The position numbers and the translations under genes are program-made. From Alphaproteobacteria bacterium (GTDB lineage Bacteria; Pseudomonadota; Alphaproteobacteria; RF32; CAG-239): 10,018 nucleotides of DNA. The DNA lies in assembly GCA_017557925.1 (NCBI GenBank), contig JAFYWO010000091.1, positions 1-10,018 of the forward strand, given 5' to 3'. Under the pieces are notes generated by a model. It made no database searches and had not been told where the DNA came from. It saw nothing but the letters and a program-made list of their open reading frames with translations. Positions 1-5,590 of the stretch are shown piece by piece; positions within the stretch are counted from its first letter, which is position 1; each line of letters opens with the position of its first letter.

Positions 1-293
1 AGAACACGAGTATAACCACCGTTACGTTCTTTATAACGTTCAGCTAAAACAGAAAATAGTTTAGAAACAACTTCTTTATCTCTTAAGAAAGACAAAGCCA
101 AACGACGAGAATTCAAGTCACCTTTCTTTGCATAAGTAATCATACTATCAGCAAATGTTCTTAATTCTTTAGCTCTAGGCAAAGTAATTGTGATTTGTTC
201 GTGTGTCAACAAAGCATTTGTAAGATTAGCAAACAAAGCTCTTCTTTGGCTCTTTGGCATATTAAAACGTCTATGTGCGTCACCGTGTCTCAT
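1..293 (-). CDS. rplQ: 50S ribosomal protein L17, 3' end outside the window
   Basis: L17 is a structural protein of the large ribosomal subunit. The first 97 codons are present and the C-terminus lies beyond the left edge. The translation begins MRHGDAHRRFNMPKSQRRAL and carries the family hallmarks: the N-terminal MRH, the TLPRAKELR segment near residues 38-46, the RRLAL..LRDKEVVSKLF segment, and GGYTR near the window edge. The start at 293 is supported by an AGAAAGGAAC ribosome binding site at 298-307. In most bacteria rplQ directly follows rpoA as the last gene of the alpha operon. Here no rpoA coding sequence lies upstream: the next 568 nt are non-coding and the next gene is divergent. The gene therefore probably uses its own promoter (candidates at 369-396 and 420-448). 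Identity is certain; the regulatory reading is inference. Confidence 0.97.
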   Translation of the reverse strand, partial: MRHGDAHRRFNMPKSQRRALFANLTNALLTHEQITITLPRAKELRTFADSMITYAKKGDLNSRRLALSFLRDKEVVSKLFSVLAERYKERNGGYTRV

Positions 294-319
294 TTTAAGT
301 TCCTTTCTATTTTTCTGTT

Positions 320-336
320 GCTTCGGACCCCGAAGC
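320..336 (-). promoter_or_regulatory. Perfect hairpin in the rplQ leader
   Basis: GCTTCGG and CCGAAGC form a perfect 7-bp inverted repeat around a 3-nt loop. It lies 26 nt upstream of the rplQ start codon and just before its ribosome binding site. It is the most GC-rich spot in an AT-rich leader. No U-tract follows in either direction, so it does not look like an intrinsic terminator. A translational control element or transcript-stabilising stem is possible. A short open frame also reads through it into a TAG at 307-309, but it has no start codon and is too short to count as a gene. Confidence 0.5.
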
Positions 337-368
337 GGATAAAACCAACTATCTATACTACCTTCATA

Positions 369-396
369 AATATAGATAAACTAACATAAGAATCAA
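369..396 (-). promoter_or_regulatory. Candidate sigma-70 promoter for rplQ, proximal
   Basis: On the minus strand, TTGATT (391-396) and TATATT (369-374) are separated by 16 nt. TATATT matches the -10 consensus at five of six positions. A start near 362 would give a leader of about 70 nt containing the 320-336 hairpin. The call is by eye in AT-rich sequence where chance matches are common. Confidence 0.4.
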
Positions 397-419
397 CGAT
401 TCCTACTATTCAAGCACCG

Positions 420-448
420 CTTTTACACTGATTTGTTTTAAAAGTCAA
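420..448 (-). promoter_or_regulatory. Candidate sigma-70 promoter for rplQ, distal
   Basis: On the minus strand, TTGACT (443-448) lies 17 nt from TAAAAG (420-425). The -35 side reads CTTGACTTT, very like the -35 elements proposed upstream of comM and of the 256-aa gene. The -10 matches consensus at four of six positions. Confidence 0.35.
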
Positions 449-687
449 GCAAAACAAACAAAAATAGCATAAATAACCCAACACACCTAAACTCAATTAT
501 CTTCTTTATAACTACTGCCATAAACGCACTCTTTATAAATATCCCACTTGGTAATGCAAAAATAATCCACCATATCCGCCAAACAAAAAAATCCCCTAAC
601 CCACTAATAAAACAACAAAATATACACTTAACCTAAAAAAAACAAACCCTATCATAAAAAAACATTCAAAAATATATAATTTTTTTC
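449..687. other. G-poor non-coding stretch, no gene seen
   Basis: No convincing reading frame, RNA gene or repeat is visible here. The plus strand is strongly depleted in G: in 481-660 I count about 6 G against 49 C. The stretch separates the divergent rplQ and exported-protein genes. Confidence 0.6.
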
Positions 688-731
688 TTGCAATTTATTT
701 TTTATGAGTTATTATACCTACTAGAAGGTAT
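688..731 (+). promoter_or_regulatory. Candidate promoter with overlapping dyad, upstream of the exported-protein pair
   Basis: TTGCAA (688-693) and TATTAT (710-715) are spaced 16 nt apart and form a reasonable sigma-70 promoter. The -10 end and the expected start point overlap a perfect inverted repeat, ATACCT (714-719) and AGGTAT (726-731) around a 6-nt centre. That position suits a repressor operator, though this is inference. Transcription from about 722 would give a 140-nt leader before the start codon at 862. Confidence 0.45.
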
Positions 732-780
732 GTTATAAAAAGTAAAACCAAAAAATCAAATAACAACTTTTAATAACCCC

Positions 781-842
781 CTTGAACATCAAGAAACTGA
801 TTAAACTTCTTGACAAAATTCTAAAAATCTGGCAAATTGCCA
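781..842 (+). promoter_or_regulatory. Leader with alternative inverted repeats
   Basis: CTTGA (781-785) can pair with TCAAG (789-793). TCAAGAA (789-795) can instead pair with TTCTTGA (807-813), so the two stems exclude each other. A further perfect dyad, TGGCAA-A-TTGCCA, lies at 830-842, just before the ribosome binding site. A TTGACA hexamer at 810-815 has no good -10 partner. The arrangement could be an attenuator-like switch or a set of protein-binding sites. No known riboswitch class was recognised. Confidence 0.4.
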
Positions 843-861
843 AAAGTAAAGTGAGGTAAAA

Positions 862-1272
862 ATGAAAAAATTTATATTAACATTAGCATTAGTATTAACA
901 TTTTCCGCTAATTCTTATGCAGAATCTATCGTTGTAATAGATGACAACGGCTATGTTGTAAAACAAATAACAACTTCCCCCTCAACTTATTCTACAACAT
1001 ATACAACAACCACCACAACTACCCAACCTATAACTGTTGTCAGACAATCTCCAACCGTAAGTAATTCTTACTATTATGATGCTCCGACAACATCTTCTGT
1101 AATAGCAGCCGGTATAACAACGGCACTTGTAGGCGGTTTAATTTACAACGGTTTCAAACATCACGACAAACCTAAATACCACAAGCCGGCGCATAATAAA
1201 CCAATAATTGGCAAACCTATACATAATAAACCAGCACCAAGACCTCAACCTCAAAAAAAAGGTCACAGATAA
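862..1272 (+). CDS. Small exported protein, Thr-rich, with His/Lys/Pro tail
   Basis: The family of this 136-aa protein was not recognised. A clear signal peptide (residues 1-20, ending SYA before ES) implies export through Sec. A short region with VVIDDNGYVVKQI follows, then a low-complexity Thr/Ser/Tyr stretch (about 37-55), a Tyr-rich patch (70-72), a hydrophobic Ala/Gly-rich segment able to span a membrane (about 79-97), and a basic tail (99-136) with HNKPI/GKPIHNKPAP-type repeats. A GAGG ribosome binding site at 852-855 supports the start. The next gene begins 17 nt downstream and encodes another small exported protein with a similar C-terminal hydrophobic motif, so the two are probably co-transcribed and distantly related. 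The tail could bind metal, nucleic acid or cell-wall polymers; that is speculation. Coding looks real because of the signal peptide and ribosome binding site. Confidence 0.8.
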   Translation: MKKFILTLALVLTFSANSYAESIVVIDDNGYVVKQITTSPSTYSTTYTTTTTTTQPITVVRQSPTVSNSYYYDAPTTSSVIAAGITTALVGGLIYNGFKHHDKPKYHKPAHNKPIIGKPIHNKPAPRPQPQKKGHR

Positions 1273-1289
1273 AAAACAAGGACTATTAA

Positions 1290-1637
1290 ATGAATAAAAG
1301 ACACGTTTTTTATAGCATAATCATCGGGGCAGAAATCTTTTTTGCCCCAATGTGCTATGCAAACTCATATTTAACGATGATAACCACCAAACCCGATAAT
1401 TATGAACCATATACCCCAAAATATCCTCCCATACCCCAAAAACATCTTTACTATAATTCTAATACCGTTACCAACTCTCCTGTTGTAACAGACCCAACGC
1501 ATAAAATACAAGCTTGGGCACGTTCTAAAGAACATCCATACGACCCCATTACCTTAAAAGAGAATATGCAAAACATTATTCTAACGGTAGAAACCATTGC
1601 ACTCGGCGGTTTAATATTCCTTATGCACAAGCACTAA
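1290..1637 (+). CDS. Small exported protein with C-terminal hydrophobic anchor
   Basis: The family of this 115-aa protein was not recognised. Residues 1-24 form a signal peptide ending CYA before NS. A Pro/Tyr-rich, probably extended region follows (about 35-56, with EPYTPKYPPIPQ), then a polar middle, and a C-terminal hydrophobic segment (about 95-112, NIILTVETIALGGLIFLM) that ends HKH. The ALGGLIF segment and His/Lys end resemble ALVGGLIYNGFKHH in the gene just upstream, which suggests divergence after duplication or a shared membrane role. AAGGA at 1277-1281 is a fair ribosome binding site. No terminator is visible after the stop, and the grpE promoter begins about 30 nt later, so some read-through into grpE is possible. 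Confidence 0.75.
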   Translation: MNKRHVFYSIIIGAEIFFAPMCYANSYLTMITTKPDNYEPYTPKYPPIPQKHLYYNSNTVTNSPVVTDPTHKIQAWARSKEHPYDPITLKENMQNIILTVETIALGGLIFLMHKH

Positions 1638-1669
1638 ACAATAACTAAAGGATAAAACATACTCCGGCT

Positions 1670-1699
1670 CTTGACTTCCGAAAATTTAATCCCTAAATT
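1670..1699 (+). promoter_or_regulatory. Heat-shock-like promoter of grpE
   Basis: CTTGAC (1670-1675) and CCCTAAAT (1691-1698) are spaced 15 nt apart, which resembles a sigma-32 (RpoH) promoter. The same layout, CTTGCA-N15-TCCTAAAT, occurs upstream of dnaJ at 9369-9397. The site can also be read as a sigma-70 promoter, TTGACT-N17-TAAATT, so the sigma factor is inferred from gene function and from the shared pattern. No CIRCE element for HrcA was found. Confidence 0.55.
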
Positions 1700-1737
1700 A
1701 CCAATAGGCAGAATTATTTTATAAAAAAGAGGATATG

Positions 1738-2289
1738 ATGAACGATACAACAGATACAAAACTAAAAAACGAAGAAGAATTGACCGAAACGCAAGAAACA
1801 ATAGTTGAAGACAAAGAAGCTTCTGCTGATGAAGACACATCTTCCGTAAATCAACTTGAAGCAGATTTCTTAAAACTAAAAGATGATTATCTTCGTTTAT
1901 ACGCAGAAATGGAAAATATGAAAAGACGCCAAGCGCAAGAAACAGAAAAAACCATAAAATTTGCCACCTCCTCTTTTGCCAAAGAGCTTTTAGGCGTAAA
2001 AGATAATCTTGAACGTGCAATTTCAGCAATGGATAACGCACCTGAAAGTTGTCAAAGCTTGCTTGAAGGTGTAAAACTTACTGAAACGGAATTACTAAGA
2101 GTATTTGAAAAGTTTGGCATAAAACCATTTTCACATATTGGCGAAAAGTTTGACCCTAATTTTGAACGTGTTGTTCAAGAAATAGAAGATAAAACTAAAG
2201 AAGCAGGAACGATTTTATCAGAACTCCAAAAAGGTTACACAATACACGACCGCATTTTGCGTGAAGCAATGGTCATTGTTTCCAAATAA
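1738..2289 (+). CDS. grpE: Nucleotide exchange factor GrpE
   Basis: GrpE releases ADP from the DnaK chaperone and so drives its cycle in the cytoplasm; it acts as a dimer. The 183-aa product has an acidic disordered N-terminus (to about 38), a long coiled-coil helix (about 39-95, LKDDYLRLYAEMENMKRR), and the C-terminal beta domain with FDPNFERVVQE, AGTILSELQKGYTIHDRILREA and a final MVIVSK. These match the GrpE signature, although the usual HEA and LRPA stretches read FER and LREA here. ATG occurs twice in a row (1735 and 1738). The GAGG at 1729-1732 is only 2 nt from the first and 5 nt from the second, so the second is preferred. A heat-shock-like promoter precedes it and a perfect terminator follows. 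dnaK is not adjacent. Confidence 0.96.
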   Translation: MNDTTDTKLKNEEELTETQETIVEDKEASADEDTSSVNQLEADFLKLKDDYLRLYAEMENMKRRQAQETEKTIKFATSSFAKELLGVKDNLERAISAMDNAPESCQSLLEGVKLTETELLRVFEKFGIKPFSHIGEKFDPNFERVVQEIEDKTKEAGTILSELQKGYTIHDRILREAMVIVSK

Positions 2290-2301
2290 CAACTAAAATA
2301 C

Positions 2302-2329
2302 AAAGTGTGGTAAATGCCACACTTTTTTT
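2302..2329 (+). terminator. Intrinsic terminator of grpE
   Basis: AAAGTGTGG (2302-2310) pairs perfectly with CCACACTTT (2317-2325) over a 6-nt loop, and a run of seven T ends at 2329. It begins 12 nt after the grpE stop codon. Confidence 0.9.
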
Positions 2330-2350
2330 GTATAAAGCTTATTTTATCTA

Positions 2351-2442
2351 GCTAACCACTTGTGGATCACCACGTCGCTTTCGCTCCTCGTGATGACACG
2401 TTTCACGTCATTGCGAGCGAAGCGTGGCAATCCAGTCTAAAA
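2351..2442. repeat. Repeat unit A, complete
   Basis: The unit contains a full P1 palindrome (about 2364-2396) and a full P2 palindrome (about 2406-2433), and ends CCAGTCTAAAA. The spacer that follows it has diverged from those after units B and D. Confidence 0.8.
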
Positions 2443-2463
2443 CTATAAAGCCAATTCATTACG

Positions 2464-2555
2464 ACAAGCCACTTATGGAGCACCACGTCGCTTTTGCTCC
2501 TCGTGATGACACGTTTCACGTCATTGCGAGCATAGCGTGGCAATCCAGTCTAAAA
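2464..2555. repeat. Repeat unit B, complete
   Basis: The unit is nearly identical to A. It differs in P1 (GGAGCACC for GGATCACC, and CTTTTGC for CTTTCGC) and in the P2 loop (GCATAGC for GCGAAGC). Its 21-nt spacer is identical to that after unit D. Confidence 0.8.
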
Positions 2556-2576
2556 TAATCAAGCCTATTCAATATG

Positions 2577-2784
2577 GCTAACCTCTTATGGATCACCACG
2601 TCGCTTACGCTCCTCGTGATGACGAGTGAGGGAATACTCCTCGTGCCACCACAACTATCTCGCCATTTTGCCAGATACTCACCACCCACGCCATTGCAAG
2701 CCGTAAGGCATAGCAATCCACTATACAACAAACCATCCCCCGCCCACGTTATTGCGAGCCGAAGGCGTGGCAATCCAGTCAAAA
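2577..2784. repeat. Repeat unit C, rearranged, with two P2 copies
   Basis: P1 is intact (about 2590-2622), but the sequence then departs from the other units. A degenerate stem with ACGAG and CTCGT arms follows, then two P2-like palindromes at about 2689-2720 (degenerate, ATTGCAAGCCGTAAGGC) and 2747-2784 (ATTGCGAGCCGAAGGC). These two carry a GCCGWAGGC loop unlike the GCGAAGC loop of A and D, so they belong to a different subtype. The unit may be a mosaic of several insertions or the result of recombination. Confidence 0.65.
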
Positions 2785-2805
2785 TAATAAAGGAAATTCC
2801 ACTCG

Positions 2806-2897
2806 GCCAACCACCTATGGATCACCACGTCGCTTTCGCTCCTCGTGATGACACGTTTCACGTCATTACGAGCGAAGCGTGGCAATCCAGTCTAAAA
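2806..2897. repeat. Repeat unit D, complete
   Basis: The unit is nearly identical to A from GGATCACC to TCTAAAA, with one P2 change (ATTACGAG for ATTGCGAG). Its downstream spacer matches that of unit B exactly. Confidence 0.8.
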
Positions 2898-2918
2898 TAA
2901 TCAAGCCTATTCAATATG

Positions 2919-2963
2919 GCTTTCCACCTATGGAGCACCACGTCGCATTCGCTCCTCGTGATA
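2919..2963. repeat. Repeat unit E, truncated to P1
   Basis: Only P1 is present (GGAGCACCACGTCGC then CTCCTCGTGATAACG). P2 is missing. The following sequence, to the terminator at 3081, shows no recognisable repeat or gene. Confidence 0.7.
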
Positions 2964-3080
2964 ACGAAGGGAGAAAAGCACCTCATGACTACAGAAAAAA
3001 CTTCTGCAAAAGGCAAAAAACACCTCAAATTACAAATACAAAATCTCACATTTCCATACCAATAAAACACAAAACCAACC

Positions 3081-3116
3081 ACAAAAAACACCCTACCGAC
3101 AACGTCAATAGGGTGT
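3081..3116 (-). terminator. Intrinsic terminator of the comM operon
   Basis: ACACCCTA and TAGGGTGT (3109-3116 and 3088-3095) form a perfect 8-bp stem over a 13-nt loop. On the minus strand TTTTTGT follows. It lies 24 nt past the stop codon of the 811-aa gene and faces the grpE terminator across the repeat array. Confidence 0.85.
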
Positions 3117-3139
3117 CAAACAAGTCTTACAAAAGTAAA

Positions 3140-5575
3140 TTACTTACGTTCTACTTCCACCATAGCTTCGGGAGCTTTAGCTTCATTCTTTACTTTTTCT
3201 GTAACCGGCTTGTAAACTGTTTTTTGCCAAGGACTTTTCTTTTCGTAAACTTTTTCACAAATTGTCAAGCCTACACCACGAATTGCAGTCTCTGTTGGAA
3301 TAAATAAATCCATTCCTTCTTCAGTTTGTTTAGCAGAATTAGAAATACCATTGATAGTTCCAAGTTTGTCTACCAACACACTACCCAAAGAAACTTTTTG
3401 AACTAAAGTATCTACGATAATCTCTGTTCCCAAATTATCTGAATAACGATAACCATAAATCTTACCATTGTCATCCATATAATCTTGAGTACTTTGACCT
3501 TTTGCAGGTATTCCTAAAGAAATAAATCCTTCTTGGTCAATCGCCGGCAATTCCAAGTTCAAAGACAAAGGTGTATAATTTGTAGGAGTTTCCAAATACA
3601 ACAATGCTACGTTTTTACCCGGATTAACTCTAACAGCTTTAGCCTTCAATACTTCACCATTTAATGTCTTAACATCATAAGTGTTTTGCAACTTATTTAC
3701 CAAGCTTGCACTTGTCAAAACAAATGAACGAGAAACAATCAAGCCCATACCCTTATTTCCTTTCGCATTTTCTATCTCAACAACAGAACCACGAATTTCT
3801 GACATATTTTCAGGACTTAACTCTTTGTATGGAGGGCGGTCAGCAATACACAATTTTGCACTTACGTCATAACCTTCAAGGTCAACCCAGTTATCATCAA
3901 TAATTGTGCAACTACCATCAGAAATTACATCGCCTTTTTCATCAATGCAATTTTCATACACACGATGAGTTTCTTTCACACCACCTGTTTCTTCAATTTG
4001 GGACTCAACAACTGCGTTAGAAACTTCAACACCGCCAGTTTCTTCAACCTTAGCTTTATCTTCACCGCAATCCTCAACACATTCCTCTGTGCAATTTACT
4101 CCGCCCTCTTCACAAGTTTTTGTGCAAACTTTACGACATTTAGAAGTGGTACATTCTTCTTCACATTGCATAGGACAAGTTTTTTCTTCAACAGTCTCAA
4201 CAGTTTCAATAATTTCCTTATGCTCAACTGTTTTTACAACTTTTTTAGACGGACAAACAGGACGACAAACTTGTCTGCAAACAGGTTGTGGAGTTTCAAC
4301 TCTTGTTGTAGTAATGATTTTACGTTCAACAGTTGTTGTTTCTGTCTTTACATCAACAAATTCTTCAACTTTTGGTTCACCTTCTTCACAAAGACAGTTA
4401 GTAACCGGACATTGACAAACTGGTTGATTGCAAACACAAGGTTGAGGATTTGCACAAGGACAAGTTTTTGTCATAGGTTTTACAACAGGCTTATAAACTG
4501 CAGGGCATTGAGGTTGTGGAGCATAATCACAAGAATATGTTTCTTGAATTTCTTCCTCAAAACCACATTTACCAGGATTAAACTTCTCATCAAAAGCAAT
4601 TAAATTTGCTCTTTCTTGTTCAACAACTTCTGCACTCGGGCGCATTCTTAATTGGTTTTCAAATCCAGGTAAAGAACTTAATCTTCTGGAAGCTTCAGCA
4701 AATGCCTCTTCTGCAAGTCTAACTTCAGCCTCAAAAACTCCGTTTTCAACTTCAGCATAACCAGCAGTTACACCTTTCCACAAAACTTCTGTTTGGCTCA
4801 AATTCAACAATCTCCAAGTAACAGTCATTTCTGCTGTTCCGTTTCTGCGATTTGCTTTTTTAGCTTTCTTCCAATCATATTCATCGCAAATATTCATAAA
4901 GAAGTTAGTAATTTCAGCTGTCAACACATACTCTGGCAATTTAACATTTTCATCCTTAAGACAAACATCTGCCGGCACATTCAAAACTTTATAACATTTA
5001 TCAACTGACTTTTCAAACACATCATAAAAAGCCATATTCTTTTGAATTACACGACCACGATTAAGCATAGCCTTTTTGCTCGGACGACGACAACCGAAAA
5101 TTCTAAATCTGTAATTACCTACATGGTTAGAGTAAGGTGTATCTCCTTCCTGATTTTCTAATCTGAAATCAACGTGTTTTAGTGTAAAGCTTGCTAAATC
5201 GCAACAATTACGATTCAAAGCATTACTCTTATAACGAGGTGCTGTGAAAGGATAGTTTTTGGTTTTAAATTCCGGCATCGGACAATCAGGACAACTTTTT
5301 TGTTCAGTTTCCTCAACAATGCGGACTCCTTTTTTATCTATTCCCGATTCGTTGCATCTATCACAATCACCACCGGGGAAGATACTGCCGTCTTTATCAA
5401 TTTCACCTTCATTTTTATTGCAATTTTTACAACTTCCGCCAGGAAAAATACTTCCGTCTTTATCTGGTGGACAGTCCGGACAATCAGTTGTAGAAGCCAC
5501 AACATTAAGCGCTCCAAAGAAAAGCCCTAATGTTAACACAGCACACAACAACTTTTTAATAACGTTTGCTGACAT
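3140..5575 (-). CDS. Exported Cys-rich protein with degenerate trypsin-like domain
   Basis: This 811-aa protein has no family name I can assign as a whole. The start at 5575 is chosen because a signal peptide (1-27, ending VVA) follows directly and AGGAGA sits 9 nt upstream. In order: two DKDGSIFPGG repeats flanked by CPDC and CxxC pairs (about 38-98); a mixed alpha/beta domain (about 125-310, with VLTAEITNFF and MTVTWRLLNLSQTEVLWKG) that loosely resembles outer-membrane auxiliary lipoproteins; four CxC pairs (372/374, 380/382, 387/389, 394/396); a Thr/Val/Glu linker; four CX3CX3C modules (433-441, 467-475, 480-488, 495-503); two EETGGV repeats (511, 528); and a C-terminal chymotrypsin-like fold (about 591-770). 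In that fold the usual TAAH is TSAS, the DxALL Asp is Asn655, and GNSGGP is VSLGSV, so no catalytic residue remains. It probably acts as a periplasmic or surface binding or structural protein. It is the second gene of the comM operon. Confidence 0.85.
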   Translation of the reverse strand: MSANVIKKLLCAVLTLGLFFGALNVVASTTDCPDCPPDKDGSIFPGGSCKNCNKNEGEIDKDGSIFPGGDCDRCNESGIDKKGVRIVEETEQKSCPDCPMPEFKTKNYPFTAPRYKSNALNRNCCDLASFTLKHVDFRLENQEGDTPYSNHVGNYRFRIFGCRRPSKKAMLNRGRVIQKNMAFYDVFEKSVDKCYKVLNVPADVCLKDENVKLPEYVLTAEITNFFMNICDEYDWKKAKKANRRNGTAEMTVTWRLLNLSQTEVLWKGVTAGYAEVENGVFEAEVRLAEEAFAEASRRLSSLPGFENQLRMRPSAEVVEQERANLIAFDEKFNPGKCGFEEEIQETYSCDYAPQPQCPAVYKPVVKPMTKTCPCANPQPCVCNQPVCQCPVTNCLCEEGEPKVEEFVDVKTETTTVERKIITTTRVETPQPVCRQVCRPVCPSKKVVKTVEHKEIIETVETVEEKTCPMQCEEECTTSKCRKVCTKTCEEGGVNCTEECVEDCGEDKAKVEETGGVEVSNAVVESQIEETGGVKETHRVYENCIDEKGDVISDGSCTIIDDNWVDLEGYDVSAKLCIADRPPYKELSPENMSEIRGSVVEIENAKGNKGMGLIVSRSFVLTSASLVNKLQNTYDVKTLNGEVLKAKAVRVNPGKNVALLYLETPTNYTPLSLNLELPAIDQEGFISLGIPAKGQSTQDYMDDNGKIYGYRYSDNLGTEIIVDTLVQKVSLGSVLVDKLGTINGISNSAKQTEEGMDLFIPTETAIRGVGLTICEKVYEKKSPWQKTVYKPVTEKVKNEAKAPEAMVEVERK

Positions 5576-5584
5576 AATATTACA

Positions 5585-5590
5585 TCTCCT
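5585..5590 (-). promoter_or_regulatory. Ribosome binding site overlapping the comM stop codon
   Basis: AGGAGA shares its first two bases with the comM stop codon (TAG, 5589-5591) and lies 9 nt before the ATG at 5573-5575. This decides the start of the 811-aa gene, rules out the longer frame from 5680 that would run inside comM, and suggests translational coupling. Confidence 0.85.

Larger units (their letters stand above)
2351..2963. repeat. Array of five palindromic repeat units with a 113-bp period
   Basis: This is a non-coding array between the grpE terminator and the facing terminator at 3081-3116. Units begin at 2351, 2464, 2577, 2806 and 2919, giving steps of 113, 113, 229 and 113. A complete unit is 92 nt and holds two imperfect palindromes: P1, around ATCACCACGTCGC...CCTCGTGAT, and P2, around ATTGCGAGCGAAGCGTGGCAAT, joined by ACACGTTTCACG. 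A conserved spacer of 21 nt (TAATCAAGCCTATTCAATATG, one base longer than shown exact copies need) follows some units. The P2 core belongs to a widely dispersed bacterial repeat type familiar from Rickettsia-like and other genomes. Open frames across this region are by-products of the repeats. Confidence 0.85.

Noticed and set aside
307..351. Remnant of a coding sequence (such as the rpoA end) directly before rplQ
   Set aside because: Only about 13 codons are open, without a start codon, and no resemblance to the RpoA C-terminus is visible.
195..389. 64-aa plus-strand frame overlapping rplQ
   Set aside because: It is antisense to a certain ribosomal protein gene and runs into its leader.
1638..1737. 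CIRCE element for HrcA control of grpE
   Set aside because: No TTAGCACTC-N9-GAGTGCTAA or near match is present here or upstream of dnaJ.
1634..2041. 135-aa minus-strand frame antisense to grpE
   Set aside because: Leu-rich shadow of the grpE coding sequence with no start signal.
2351..2963. CRISPR array
   Set aside because: Units are 92 nt with conserved, not unique, spacers, and no cas genes are nearby.
2516..3307. Several open frames on both strands across the repeat array
   Set aside because: They follow the palindromic repeats, have no ribosome binding sites or recognisable domains, and overlap each other on both strands.
3965..4603. 212-aa plus-strand frame antisense to the 811-aa gene
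   Set aside because: Asn/Phe/Cys/Thr-rich composition typical of a shadow frame; the minus-strand gene has a signal peptide, domains and a ribosome binding site.
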